A stretch of DNA of 64,000 nucleotides from DASZTV01 sp035550655. GTDB lineage: Bacteria > Actinomycetota > Actinomycetes > JAFAQI01. The position numbers and the translations under genes were made by a program. Position 1 is the stretch's first letter; the number at the start of each line of letters is the position of its first letter. The notes below the pieces were generated by a model that was not told where the DNA came from, did not search any database, and saw only the letters and a list, made by a program, of their open reading frames with translations. The DNA lies in the NCBI GenBank assembly GCA_035550655.1, contig DASZOU010000036.1, forward strand, positions 62,001 to 126,000, read 5' to 3'. This document shows positions 8,335 to 16,871 of this stretch, piece after piece.

Positions 8335-9695
8335 GCTGGCTCCCGCTCTCGCGTGGGAGCGGCGATCCGGCTGAGCACGCGATGCAGAGCCGCAATGCCG
8401 ATCCCGAGCTCATCTTCGGTCACGGACAGGGCCGGCCGGAAGCGGACCGAACGCTCGCCGCAGGCGAGCGCGAGCACGCTCTCGGCGCGCAGCCCGGAGA
8501 CGACCTGGTCCCGGCAGGTCGAGTCAGGCAGGTCGACCGCACACATCAGGCCGCGGCCGCGCACGTTGGAGACGAGGTCCCGGTGACGCTGGCCGAGGTC
8601 GTGCAGGCCGGCCAGCAGGACGTCACCGCTGCGGGCAGCCGCCTCGAACAGGCCGTCGGCCTCGATGATCTCGAGCAGCCGGCGGGAACGGACCATGTCG
8701 ACGAGCCCACCACCCCAGGTGGAGTTGATCCGACTGGAGACCGCAAAGACGTTGTCGGGAACCAGGTCGACGCGGCGACCGGCCATGATGCCGCCCACCT
8801 GCAGCTTCTTCGCGAACGCGACGATGTCGGGCTCGAGGCCGAGCTGCTGGTAGCACCAGGCCGTGCCGGTCAGACCGACGCCGGTCTGGACCTCGTCGAG
8901 CACGAAGAGCGCGTCGTGGCGGTGGCACAGCGCCTGCATCGCCTGCAGGAAGTCCGGGCGGAGGTGGTTGTCGCCACCCTCCCCTTGGATCGGCTCAGCG
9001 ATAAAGCAGGCGATGTCGTGCGGGTGTGCCTCGAAGGCGGCCGAAGCCTGTTCGAGCGCCCGGCGCTCCGCCGCCTCCACCTCCGAGAGGTGGGCGTGCA
9101 GCGGGAACCGGACGGCGGGTACGTCGATGCGAGGCCAGCCGAACTTCGGGAACCGATCGGTCTTGATTGGATCGGTGTTGGTCAGCGAGAGCGTGTAGCC
9201 ACTTCGGCCGTGAAACGCTCGGGTCAGATGGAGGACCTTCGTGCCGAGGTCCGGCGAGCGCCCCGCCAGCTCGTTGCGCCGGCTCTTCCAGTCGAAGGCG
9301 GTCTTGAGCGCGTTCTCGACCGCGAGGGCACCGCCCTCGACGAAGAACAGGTGCGGCAGAGCCGGGTCGCCCAGCACGCGGTTGAACGTCTCGACGAACT
9401 CCGCCAGATGGGTCGAGTACATGTCGGAGTTCGCAGGCTTGTTGCTCGCCACCTCTCCGAGCAGGCGCACGAACTCCGGGTCGTCAGCCAGGCCCGGGGG
9501 GTTTGCGCCGAGCGGCGCTGAGGCGAAGAACGTGTACAGATCGAGGTACTCCCGGCCGTCGCGGGCATCGACCAGCCAGCTGCCGTGGCTCGCCTCTAGA
9601 TCGGCGACCAGATGGAACCCATCCACCAGCAGATGCTTCCGGAGGCGGTCGTGAACTTCCTCCGGACGCACGCTCGCATTCCTGGAAGTCCTCAT
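8331..9695 (-). CDS. lat: L-lysine 6-aminotransferase
   Basis: A 454-residue class III PLP aminotransferase of the lysine epsilon-aminotransferase type. The lat-like stretch DLYTFFASAPLGANPPG, the FVEGGALAVENALK segment, EPIQGEGGDNH, FVLDEVQTGVG and the PLP lysine region AFAKKLQVGG are all present. I set the start at the ATG preceded by AAAGGTG seven bases upstream; the open frame continues further upstream without homology. It transfers the 6-amino group of lysine to 2-oxoglutarate, giving 2-aminoadipate-6-semialdehyde. The coupled downstream aldehyde dehydrogenase would complete lysine to 2-aminoadipate. In actinobacteria this gene is known from cephamycin clusters and from stationary-phase or persistence regulons; no beta-lactam genes are present here. 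Confidence 0.9.
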   Translation of the reverse strand: MRTSRNASVRPEEVHDRLRKHLLVDGFHLVADLEASHGSWLVDARDGREYLDLYTFFASAPLGANPPGLADDPEFVRLLGEVASNKPANSDMYSTHLAEFVETFNRVLGDPALPHLFFVEGGALAVENALKTAFDWKSRRNELAGRSPDLGTKVLHLTRAFHGRSGYTLSLTNTDPIKTDRFPKFGWPRIDVPAVRFPLHAHLSEVEAAERRALEQASAAFEAHPHDIACFIAEPIQGEGGDNHLRPDFLQAMQALCHRHDALFVLDEVQTGVGLTGTAWCYQQLGLEPDIVAFAKKLQVGGIMAGRRVDLVPDNVFAVSSRINSTWGGGLVDMVRSRRLLEIIEADGLFEAAARSGDVLLAGLHDLGQRHRDLVSNVRGRGLMCAVDLPDSTCRDQVVSGLRAESVLALACGERSVRFRPALSVTEDELGIGIAALHRVLSRIAAPTREREPA

Positions 9696-9717
9696 GGGCC
9701 GCACCTTTCGTGACAGA

Positions 9718-9756
9718 AGGATCTCCCTCGATATGCCCATTATGACGGAGGATCTC
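9718..9756. repeat. Direct repeat AGGATCTC in the lat/exporter intergenic region
   Basis: Two copies of AGGATCTC at 9718-9725 and 9749-9756 flank an AT-richer segment that carries a CATAAT hexamer on the lat strand. The spacing is 31 bp, close to three helical turns. The pair lies in the 180-bp gap between lat and the divergent TauE/SafE gene and could be a regulator site for lat. This is a weak signal; the rest of the gap shows nothing recognisable. Confidence 0.3.
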
Positions 9757-9875
9757 GCTCCGGCCATGGTTCGGACGGGCCATCCTTCGCCGGTCCGGCG
9801 TCGCGCAGCCGCGCCGCGAGCCTTCTCGATTAGGGTCATCGACTTACCGCAATAGCCGTGACCGGAAGGCCGGAC

Positions 9876-10787
9876 GTGCACATCGATCCCTACATCGTCC
9901 TGGGCAGCGCGATCATCGGCCTGCTCGTCGGCATGACCGGCGCGGGCGGCGGCGCGCTGATGACGCCCATGTTGATCCTGCTGTTCAACGTCCAGCCGGA
10001 CAAGGCGATCTCGAGCGACCTCGTCGCGGCGGTGCTGATGCGACCGCTCGGCGCGATCGTCCACTTCCGGCAAGGCACCGTGAACAAGCGCCTGGTCGGC
10101 CTGCTGGCGACCGGCTCGGTGCCGATGGCCTTCCTCGGCTCCTACCTGCTCCACGTCATCAAGGGAAACGCGGACAGCGCCCAGACCGACATCGAGCGAC
10201 TGCTCGGGACCGCGCTGCTGGTCGGCGCCGCGGCGATGGTGCTGCGATTCGTCCTCGACCGGCGTTCCGGCAACAAGCGCGAAGGCGTCGTCCAGGACAT
10301 CGACATCCACCCGCTTCGCACGATCGGGGTCGGCATGATCGGCGGCATCGTGGTCGGGATGACCTCGGTCGGATCCGGCTCGCTGATGATCGTGCTGATG
10401 CTGTTCCTCTATCCGATGCTTGGCGCCAACCAGCTCGTCGGGACCGACCTCGCCCAGGCGCTGCCCCTGACCGGAGCAGCTGCGCTCGGCGCCCTGGCCT
10501 TCGGCAGCGTGTCGTTCGGCGTGACCACGTCGCTGATCATCGGAAGCGTGCCGGCGGTCCTGGTCGGGTCGGTCCTGTCCTCGCGCGCCCCGGACCGGTT
10601 CATCCGGCCGGCGATCACCTTCGTGATTCTTGCGTCGGGCCTGAAGTACGTCGGCGTGGGCACCACAACCCTCGGCTGGAGCTTGGTCGGCGTACTGTTC
10701 GCAGGGTTCGCCACCTGGTTGCTGCTGTCGAAGCCATGGAGCTCGTCGGTCGACGGATCGGGTGACGAGGCGGCGGCGGAGATCTAG
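9876..10787 (+). CDS. TauE/SafE family sulfite/anion exporter
   Basis: A polytopic membrane protein of about 303 residues with the family's two internal halves. The first begins near the N-terminus with GLLVGMTGAGGGALMTP and the second mid-protein with GGIVVGMTSVGSGSLMIV, the typical repeated glycine-rich motif. I prefer the GTG at 9876, which has GGAAGG six bases upstream, over an in-frame GTG at 9858. The family exports sulfite, sulfoacetate or related anions. It is followed nine bases later by an amidohydrolase, so the two are probably cotranscribed. The substrate is unknown. Confidence 0.9.
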   Translation: MHIDPYIVLGSAIIGLLVGMTGAGGGALMTPMLILLFNVQPDKAISSDLVAAVLMRPLGAIVHFRQGTVNKRLVGLLATGSVPMAFLGSYLLHVIKGNADSAQTDIERLLGTALLVGAAAMVLRFVLDRRSGNKREGVVQDIDIHPLRTIGVGMIGGIVVGMTSVGSGSLMIVLMLFLYPMLGANQLVGTDLAQALPLTGAAALGALAFGSVSFGVTTSLIIGSVPAVLVGSVLSSRAPDRFIRPAITFVILASGLKYVGVGTTTLGWSLVGVLFAGFATWLLLSKPWSSSVDGSGDEAAAEI

Positions 10788-10796
10788 GAGCGAGTG

Positions 10797-11993
10797 ATGA
10801 CCGCGGAGCTCAGCGAGGAGCTTTTCCTACCCGACCCGACGCCGCGCCCGATCCGTTACACCGTCATCTCCGTCGACGACCACGTGGTCGAGCCGCCCCA
10901 CATGTTCGAAGGGCGGCTGCCGGCATCGCTTGCCGACGCCGCGCCCCGCATCGTGGAGACCTCCCGCGGCTATCAGGTGTGGGAGTTCGAGGGCCGCAAG
11001 TACAGCCAGATCGGCATGAACGCGGTTGCGGGACGGCGGCCTGAGACCGTCTCGATGGAGCCGTTCCGCTTCGACCAGATGCGACCGGGCTGCTACGACG
11101 TCGATGCCCGCGTCCACGACATGGACCTGAACGGCGTGTGGGCCTCGATGAACTTCCCGTCACAGATCAGTGGGTTCTGCGGCCGGGTCTTCTTCGACGC
11201 GGCCGACCGCGAACTCGGCCTGGCGTGCCTGCGGGCGTGGAACGACTGGATGTATGAGGAGTGGTACTCCGCCCATCCGCAGCGGATCATCCCGCTCGGC
11301 ATCACCTATCTGGCCGACCCCGCGCTGGCGGTCGAGGAGATCCGGCGCAACGCCGATCGCGGTTTCACGTCTGTGACGTTTCCGGAACGACCGCATGAGA
11401 TCGGGTTGCCCTCGCTGTGGGACCGGGAGCATTGGGACCCGATCATCAGGGAGTGCGTCGAGACGGAGACCGTCATCTCGTTGCACGTCGGCAGCTCCGG
11501 CATGCCGGCGCTGCCACCAGGCAGCCCCGCCGTCCAGCTGTCGGCGACGTTGTTCGGCCAGCAGTCGCTGGGCGCCTGCGCAGAGTGGTTGTGGTCGGAG
11601 CATCCGCTGCACCACCCGGAGCTGAAGATCGCGATGAGCGAAGGCGGAATCGGCTGGGTGGCGATGCTGCTGGACCGCCTGGACAACATCGTGGACCGCT
11701 CTGGCTACGGGCTCGGCTGGGAGCTACGCCCGTCGGAAGTGCTCAAACGGAACTTCTGGTTCTGCACGATCGATGACCCGTCAACCATCGACACCCGGCA
11801 CCGGATCGGCGTCGAGAACATCATGGTCGAGGTCGACTATCCGCACGGTGACAGCACCTGGCCGGACACGCAGGACGTCATCGAGCATGCGTGGGGGCAC
11901 CTCCCGGCAGACGAGCTGCGCATGATCTGCAGCGAGAACGCCGCCAAGCTGTACCGGCACCCACTGCCCGAGGTGGTCTTGCCGGTCGGCTGA
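10797..11993 (+). CDS. Amidohydrolase family protein (Amidohydro_2)
   Basis: A 398-residue metal-dependent hydrolase or decarboxylase of the Amidohydro_2 branch (ACMSD/LigW/TIM-barrel metal-dependent hydrolases). It has the N-terminal metal-binding strand SVDDHVVEPPHM, a central SLHVG strand, the MSEGGIGW stretch, and the C-terminal VEVDYPHGDSTWP motif that carries an active-site Asp. The ATG at 10797 has AGGAG six bases upstream; a GTG directly before it is also possible. It follows the exporter gene closely. Members of this group in actinobacteria are often in aromatic or steroid-type catabolic regions, but the substrate cannot be deduced. Confidence 0.88.
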   Translation: MTAELSEELFLPDPTPRPIRYTVISVDDHVVEPPHMFEGRLPASLADAAPRIVETSRGYQVWEFEGRKYSQIGMNAVAGRRPETVSMEPFRFDQMRPGCYDVDARVHDMDLNGVWASMNFPSQISGFCGRVFFDAADRELGLACLRAWNDWMYEEWYSAHPQRIIPLGITYLADPALAVEEIRRNADRGFTSVTFPERPHEIGLPSLWDREHWDPIIRECVETETVISLHVGSSGMPALPPGSPAVQLSATLFGQQSLGACAEWLWSEHPLHHPELKIAMSEGGIGWVAMLLDRLDNIVDRSGYGLGWELRPSEVLKRNFWFCTIDDPSTIDTRHRIGVENIMVEVDYPHGDSTWPDTQDVIEHAWGHLPADELRMICSENAAKLYRHPLPEVVLPVG

Positions 11994-11995
11994 GG

Positions 11996-12060
11996 GTGCC
12001 GAGCCCGCCGATACGGGTCGAAAGGACCCTGAAAGGCACCCCTAGCGGCGGGCCCGGCAC
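11996..12060. terminator. Nested inverted repeat between convergent genes, probable bidirectional terminator
   Basis: Arms of 15 bases at 11996-12010 and 12046-12060 pair with one mismatch (GTGCCGAGCCCGCCG against CGGCGGGCCCGGCAC). The mismatch is A-C in plus-strand RNA but becomes a G-U wobble in minus-strand RNA. A second small hairpin, GGGTC-GAAAG-GACCC, sits inside at 12015-12029. There is no clear T tract on either side. It starts three bases after the amidohydrolase stop and ends 60 bp before the csbD stop, which fits transcription termination for both genes. Confidence 0.55.
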
Positions 12061-12120
12061 ACCTCTAACGATCTCCACGCCCAGAAGGTGGCGCGGGGAC
12101 CGCCACTTCCTACATCGGAC

Positions 12121-12291
12121 TCAGGTGACGGCGTCCTTAACCTTCTCGCCGGCCTGCTTCAGGTCGCCCTTGGCCTGGTCGACCTTGCCCTCGGCGCGCA
12201 TGGTGTCGTTTCCCGTGGCCTTGCCCATGCCTTCCTTCGCCTTGCCCTTGGCCGACTCACCGAGGTTCTTCGCCTTGTCCATGCCGCTCAT
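12121..12291 (-). CDS. CsbD family stress-response protein
   Basis: A 56-residue hydrophilic, highly charged helical protein with the CsbD pattern of repeated KGKAKEGMGKATG and AEGKVDQAKGDLKQAGEK segments. I place the start at the ATG at 12291, which has AAGGAG nine bases upstream; an upstream ATG lacks such a site. Family members accumulate in general stress, but the molecular function is not known. A 23-bp palindrome lies in its upstream region. The gene converges on the amidohydrolase with a strong hairpin between them. Confidence 0.9.
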   Translation of the reverse strand: MSGMDKAKNLGESAKGKAKEGMGKATGNDTMRAEGKVDQAKGDLKQAGEKVKDAVT

Positions 12292-12363
12292 CGCGGAGTC
12301 TCCTTCCTGGGTGGAGATGTCATGCACTCTCGCGTAGAGGTCTGCCTCCTCTGGTCCGCAGAA

Positions 12364-12386
12364 AACAGCGAACGGCGTTCACTGTT
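12364..12386. promoter_or_regulatory. 23-bp operator-like palindrome upstream of csbD and a divergent secreted protein
   Basis: The sequence AACAG-c-GAACG-g-CGTTC-a-CTGTT is symmetric at 10 of its 11 base pairs, with only the c/a pair at 12369/12381 failing. It lies 73 bp upstream of the csbD start and 37 bp upstream of the secreted-protein gene at 12424, in the shared divergent promoter region. The size and symmetry suit a dimeric repressor site. It does not match the LexA box found at 19.2 kb. The regulator is unknown. Confidence 0.45.
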
Positions 12387-12423
12387 GGGTCAACCGTGGT
12401 CCCGGCCGAGACGTTGAGTTCAC

Positions 12424-13491
12424 ATGAAGAGCTTGCGCCACGTACTTGCCGCCGGCGTACTGCTGCCGTTGCCACTAGCGGGCATCGCCCAGGCAGCGAC
12501 CAGCAGCTCGAGCGCCCCGACAACAGCTGCGGCGGTGCGAGTCTTGGCAGCGGACGACCGATACCTCGTGTATGCGACGTATCCAAAGCAATCCGATGGC
12601 CGCGCCGATTTCGCCTTAGGCGTGATGTACGCCCGGACGGCCTCCGGTCACACCCGTCGAGTCGGACCGTTCGACGCATCGAAGTGGCTCGGCGACACCG
12701 ACGGGCTGTTCAGCCTGGCCGGATCCATGCTGACCCTCGAGCAGTACCCAGCCGTGAAGTGGTGGGACCTTGCCGACGGCACGACCGGCGTCACCGATCT
12801 TCCCGACCGCGGCTCCTACCTCGCAGCCACGCCGAAGGGGTGGCTGTTGGTGTTACTGAACGCCGACAACGGTGTCGGCGGCGACAGCATGGTTCTCCGG
12901 CAGGAGACGCCGGGCGGGACGGTCGCCACCTTCGCTACGCCGTTCGGCACGCCTAGCGGCCACCAGATCGAGGGCAGCTCGGGGCCTGCTGGGTTCCTCG
13001 CGGTGGACGACCCGGCCGGAACGCTCGAATACCTTCCCTGGACGACTCCGCAGCAAGCCGTTTCGGTCAAGAACCCGCATCTGCACAGCTCGGACACGAG
13101 TTGTATCGGCGTGACGACCAAGGTGGCCTACTGCACGATCTCCTACGACAAGGCCGACAACGGCTTCGATGCGAAGTACCACGAGATCGTGTTCCTCGAC
13201 GGCGGCCATCAAGCTGTCACTGTCGGCCGGCTGATCAACTCGTTCCACCGCAACGCGTTGAGCCAGCACGGTGCGGTGACGGCGACCGGAAGAGGTCTCG
13301 CCGTAATCGGCAGCAACGGGCGCGTGTACACGTTGTCCTACGACGGCAGGACGGCGCGTCGAGCTACCGGGACTGTGCCAACCTCGGCACAGCTGATTCC
13401 CGGCTATCACAGCGTGATCGTCGTGAGAGCCCATCAGCTCGACGAGCTGGCGAGGCCCGGCGGGCGGGTTCACCGCATCGCGACGGGCTAG
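12424..13491 (+). CDS. Secreted protein, putative beta-propeller-like, paralogue of the gene at 57925
   Basis: A 355-residue exported protein of unknown function. A signal peptide ends near residue 24 (cleavage after AQA). The mature part has strand-turn repeats rich in G, D and T, including DDRYLVY, KWWDLADGTTG, GPAGFLAV and FLDGGHQ, consistent with a beta-propeller or similar all-beta fold. The protein encoded at 57925-58947 carries the same elements in the same order (DDHYLVY, YWWDLAKHTSG, GPAGYLVR, PLDGGA), so they are diverged paralogues. Its stop shares a CTAG with the convergent dnaE2 stop. No catalytic motif is evident. Confidence 0.75.
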   Translation: MKSLRHVLAAGVLLPLPLAGIAQAATSSSSAPTTAAAVRVLAADDRYLVYATYPKQSDGRADFALGVMYARTASGHTRRVGPFDASKWLGDTDGLFSLAGSMLTLEQYPAVKWWDLADGTTGVTDLPDRGSYLAATPKGWLLVLLNADNGVGGDSMVLRQETPGGTVATFATPFGTPSGHQIEGSSGPAGFLAVDDPAGTLEYLPWTTPQQAVSVKNPHLHSSDTSCIGVTTKVAYCTISYDKADNGFDAKYHEIVFLDGGHQAVTVGRLINSFHRNALSQHGAVTATGRGLAVIGSNGRVYTLSYDGRTARRATGTVPTSAQLIPGYHSVIVVRAHQLDELARPGGRVHRIATG

Positions 13492-16400
13492 CGGAAGTTC
13501 CTCGCTGACGCTCGGACGCCGAGGGGCAGCGGATCGATGCGCTCGGCCATCACGTTCACGACGTTGTCCGTGTGCTGGAGCATGCCGCGGATGAGCAAGG
13601 CGGCCGACCCCTGCGCAACCTTCCGGTAGCGGGACCAGATCTCCTTGGAACAGATCACGTTGATCATCCCGGTCTCGTCCTCGAGGTTGACGAACGTGAC
13701 ACCACGAGCCGTCGCCGGGCGTTGCCGATGGGTGACGACTCCCCCGACCAGGACCCGGGTGTGGTCCTCGAGCTCACGCAGGCCCGCCGCGGAGACGACT
13801 CCCATCGCGTCGAGCCGCCCGCGCGCCAGCATCGTCGGATAACGGTCGGGTGTGACTCCGGTCGCCCACAGGTCGGCGTACAGCCGCTCCGGCTCCGTCA
13901 TCACCGGCAGCTCGGGAGCGTCGCGCTCCTCGACGACGGCAAGCTCGAGCTGGCCAGGCTTGACCGCTGCCGCCGCGCCCGCCGCCCACAACGCATCGCG
14001 GCGGCTGACCCCGAACCCGTCGAACGCCCCCGACGTCGCCAGTGCCTCCAGTTGGTCGGTCGACAGCCCGACGCGATGTGCGAGGTCGGTCATCGAGGTG
14101 TACGGACCGTCGGCGTCGCGGGTAGCGACGATCCGCTCGGCCAGGTCGTCACCGATCGTCCGTACCTCCGACAACCCGAGCCGCACCGCGGGCTGCGGCG
14201 CATCCAGGCACGAGCACTGCGACGGGCCGTCCCCGGCTTCCAGCCGGGCGCCGGCAAGTGAACGGTTGATGTCCGGCCCACGGGTCTCGATCCCGTGCCG
14301 GCGCGCATCGGCCACCAGTGACTGCGGCGAGTAGAAGCCCATCGGCTGCGCGTTGATCAGCGCCGCGCAGAACGCCGCCGGATAGTGCAGCTTCAACCAG
14401 GACGAGGCGTAGACCAGCAACGCGAACGAGATCGCGTGGCTCTCCGCGAAACCGAACGACGCGAACGCCCGGATCTTGTCGAAGATCTGGTCCGCGGCCG
14501 TTCCTGTGATGCCGTTGGCGGCCATCCCGTCGTACAGCCGTTGCTGCAACGCGGTGATCCGCGCCTCGGATCGTTTCGATCCCATCGCCCGCCGCAGCTG
14601 GTCGGCCTCGGTCGGGGTGAAGTCCGCGACCGCGACCGCCAGCTGCATCATCTGCTCCTGGAACAGCGGTACGCCGAGGGTCCGCTCAAGCGCCGGCTTC
14701 ACCTTCTCGTGGATGTAGGTGACCTCCTCCCGGCCGTGCCGGCGGCGGATATACGGGTGCACCGAGTCGCCTTGGATCGGACCGGGCCGGATCAGCGCGA
14801 CCTCGATCACCAGGTCGTAGAAGCTGCGCGGCCGCAACCGCGGCAGCGTCGCCATCTGTGCGCGGGACTCGATCTGGAACACCCCGACGGTGTCGGCCTT
14901 GCACACCATGTCGTAGACGCATGGCATCTCGCGCGGGATCGTCGCAAGCTCGTAGTGCACGCCGTGCCAGTCCTCGATCAGCTCGAAGCTGTAGCGGATC
15001 GCCGAGAGCATCCCCAAGCCCAGCAGGTCGAACTTCACGAGGTCGATCGCCGCGCAGTCGTCCTTGTCCCACTGCAGGACGGTGCGGCCCGGCATCCGGC
15101 CCCACTCCACCGGACAGACCTCGACGATCGGACGGTCGCAGATCACCATGCCGCCGGAGTGGATGCCGAGATGGCGCGGCGCGTCCCGCAGCTCGTCGGC
15201 GAGCGCGAGCACCTCTTGCGGGATGCCGATCACTCCGTCCAGGTTCAACTGGTAAGGCCCGTCGATCTGTTTGCTCCAGGCGTCTTGCGTTCCGGTCGGG
15301 TAGCCCAGCGCCTTCGCGACGTCGCGGATCGCCGACCGCGGCCGGTAGGTGATGACGTTGGCGACCTGTGCGGTGTGCTCACGGCCGTACATCTCATAGA
15401 CGTGCTGGATGACCTCCTCGCGCCGGCCTGACTCGAAGTCGACGTCGATGTCCGGTGGCTCGTTGCGTTCCGCGGACAGGAAGCGCTCGAAGACGAGGTT
15501 GTAGAAGACCGGGTCGATCGCCGTGACGCCGATCGCGTAACAGACCGCGGATGAGGCAGCCGAGCCCCGTCCCTGACAGAGGATCCCTTGCGAACGCGCG
15601 AAGCTGACGATCTCCCACACGACGAGGAAGTAACCCGGGAAGTTCAGCTCCTCGATGACGGTCAGCTCGTGCTCGATCCGGGCGCGCGCCTTCTCATACA
15701 GCTTCCTGTCACCCGAGCCGTAGCGCCACTCGAGGCCCTCCATCGCGAGCTTGCGCAGGTAGGTCATCTCGGTATGGCCGCTCGGCGTGGGAAACGGTGG
15801 CAGCTGCGGCGCGATCAGCCGGATCGGGAACGCCAGCTCGGCCCCGATCCGGGCGGCCGCATCGACCACTCCCGGCCAGCGCGCGAACCGCGCCGCCATC
15901 TCCTCACCGCTTCGCAGGTGCGCGTCCGCCCAGGCCGGCAGCCAGCCGTCGATCTCGTCGAGGCTGCGTCGCGCCCGCACCGCCGCCATCGCCGTGGCGA
16001 GCGGCCGGCGCGGTGGACCGTGGTAGTGCGCAGCGGTGGTGGCGACCATCGGCAGCCCGGCCTCGGCAGCGAGCGTCGCCAATGCGTCGTACCGCTCGTC
16101 GGCCAGCGGGTCGCGGGAGTACGACAGCTCCACCGCAACGTTGTCGTGACCGAACCGCGCCACCAGCTCATCAAGCGCACCACGCGCGGCATCGAGCCCG
16201 AACGTGCCGTACTCCCCCGATTCGAGTGCTGCGCGCACCAGCCCTTTGCGACAGCCGGTCAGCACGAGCCAATGCCCGCCGGCCGCCTCGGTCAGCTCGT
16301 CGAGGTCGTAGACCGGGTGCCCTTTCGCGCCGCCCCGAAGCTGAGCAGTGCTTATCGCCCGGCACAACCGGGAGTAGCCAGCCGGATCCCTCGCCAGCAC

Positions 16401-16856
16401 GAGCAGGTGCCGCCCGGTCGGGTCCGGCATCCCGGAACGGGCGCCGGTCGCGCGGTGCGACGTCGTCCGCGGCACGGTCAGGTCGAGGGAGAGCTCGGCG
16501 CCGAAGACGGTCGCGAGCCCAACCGCCTCCGCGGCCTCGGCGAAGCGCGGCACGCCGTACATCCCGTTGTGGTCGGTCAGCGCGAGACCGGACAGCCCGA
16601 GCCGGACCGCTTCCTCGACCAGCTCCTCCGGCAGGCTCGCACCGTCGAGGTGGCTGAACGAGGAGTGCGCGTGAAGCTCGATGTACGGCGTCGGGTCGGC
16701 GGGACGCAGCAACGGCTTGGGCTCGTACGCCGGACGATGCCGCGACCAGCCCGCCGCATCACCGCCATCGCCCTCCGGGCGTGGCGGGTCGGGCACCCGG
16801 CCCGACAACCGAGCCTCGAGCTCCCGCCACGGAACCGGCGGGTTCTCCCACCCCAT
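13488..16856 (-). CDS. dnaE2: Error-prone DNA polymerase III alpha subunit
   Basis: A 1122-residue C-family polymerase, the catalytic arm of the SOS mutasome. The start MGWENPPVPWREL is typical of actinobacterial DnaE2. The PHP domain follows (LHAHSSFS at 61-68, LTDHNG at 93-98), then the polymerase core with the catalytic PDIDVDFESGR motif, helix-hairpin-helix segments, and a C-terminal OB-fold (LVGGVVTHRQRP, FVNLEDETGMINV). It is shorter than replicative DnaE1 (about 1180 residues). It lies 15 bp behind imuB, in the order imuA'-imuB-dnaE2. A LexA box stands before imuA', so damage-induced expression of the whole set is likely. Confidence 0.96.
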   Translation of the reverse strand: MGWENPPVPWRELEARLSGRVPDPPRPEGDGGDAAGWSRHRPAYEPKPLLRPADPTPYIELHAHSSFSHLDGASLPEELVEEAVRLGLSGLALTDHNGMYGVPRFAEAAEAVGLATVFGAELSLDLTVPRTTSHRATGARSGMPDPTGRHLLVLARDPAGYSRLCRAISTAQLRGGAKGHPVYDLDELTEAAGGHWLVLTGCRKGLVRAALESGEYGTFGLDAARGALDELVARFGHDNVAVELSYSRDPLADERYDALATLAAEAGLPMVATTAAHYHGPPRRPLATAMAAVRARRSLDEIDGWLPAWADAHLRSGEEMAARFARWPGVVDAAARIGAELAFPIRLIAPQLPPFPTPSGHTEMTYLRKLAMEGLEWRYGSGDRKLYEKARARIEHELTVIEELNFPGYFLVVWEIVSFARSQGILCQGRGSAASSAVCYAIGVTAIDPVFYNLVFERFLSAERNEPPDIDVDFESGRREEVIQHVYEMYGREHTAQVANVITYRPRSAIRDVAKALGYPTGTQDAWSKQIDGPYQLNLDGVIGIPQEVLALADELRDAPRHLGIHSGGMVICDRPIVEVCPVEWGRMPGRTVLQWDKDDCAAIDLVKFDLLGLGMLSAIRYSFELIEDWHGVHYELATIPREMPCVYDMVCKADTVGVFQIESRAQMATLPRLRPRSFYDLVIEVALIRPGPIQGDSVHPYIRRRHGREEVTYIHEKVKPALERTLGVPLFQEQMMQLAVAVADFTPTEADQLRRAMGSKRSEARITALQQRLYDGMAANGITGTAADQIFDKIRAFASFGFAESHAISFALLVYASSWLKLHYPAAFCAALINAQPMGFYSPQSLVADARRHGIETRGPDINRSLAGARLEAGDGPSQCSCLDAPQPAVRLGLSEVRTIGDDLAERIVATRDADGPYTSMTDLAHRVGLSTDQLEALATSGAFDGFGVSRRDALWAAGAAAAVKPGQLELAVVEERDAPELPVMTEPERLYADLWATGVTPDRYPTMLARGRLDAMGVVSAAGLRELEDHTRVLVGGVVTHRQRPATARGVTFVNLEDETGMINVICSKEIWSRYRKVAQGSAALLIRGMLQHTDNVVNVMAERIDPLPLGVRASARNFR

Positions 16857-16871
16857 CAGGTGGGCCGAAGC

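Noticed and set aside
6775..9695. Part of a cephamycin-type beta-lactam cluster
   Set aside because: lat is known from such clusters, but no ACV synthetase, IPNS or related gene is in the window.
8331..10310. Longer form of the lat gene starting near 10310
   Set aside because: The extra part overlaps the TauE/SafE gene in antisense and has no aminotransferase features. The ATG at 9695 has a good ribosome site.
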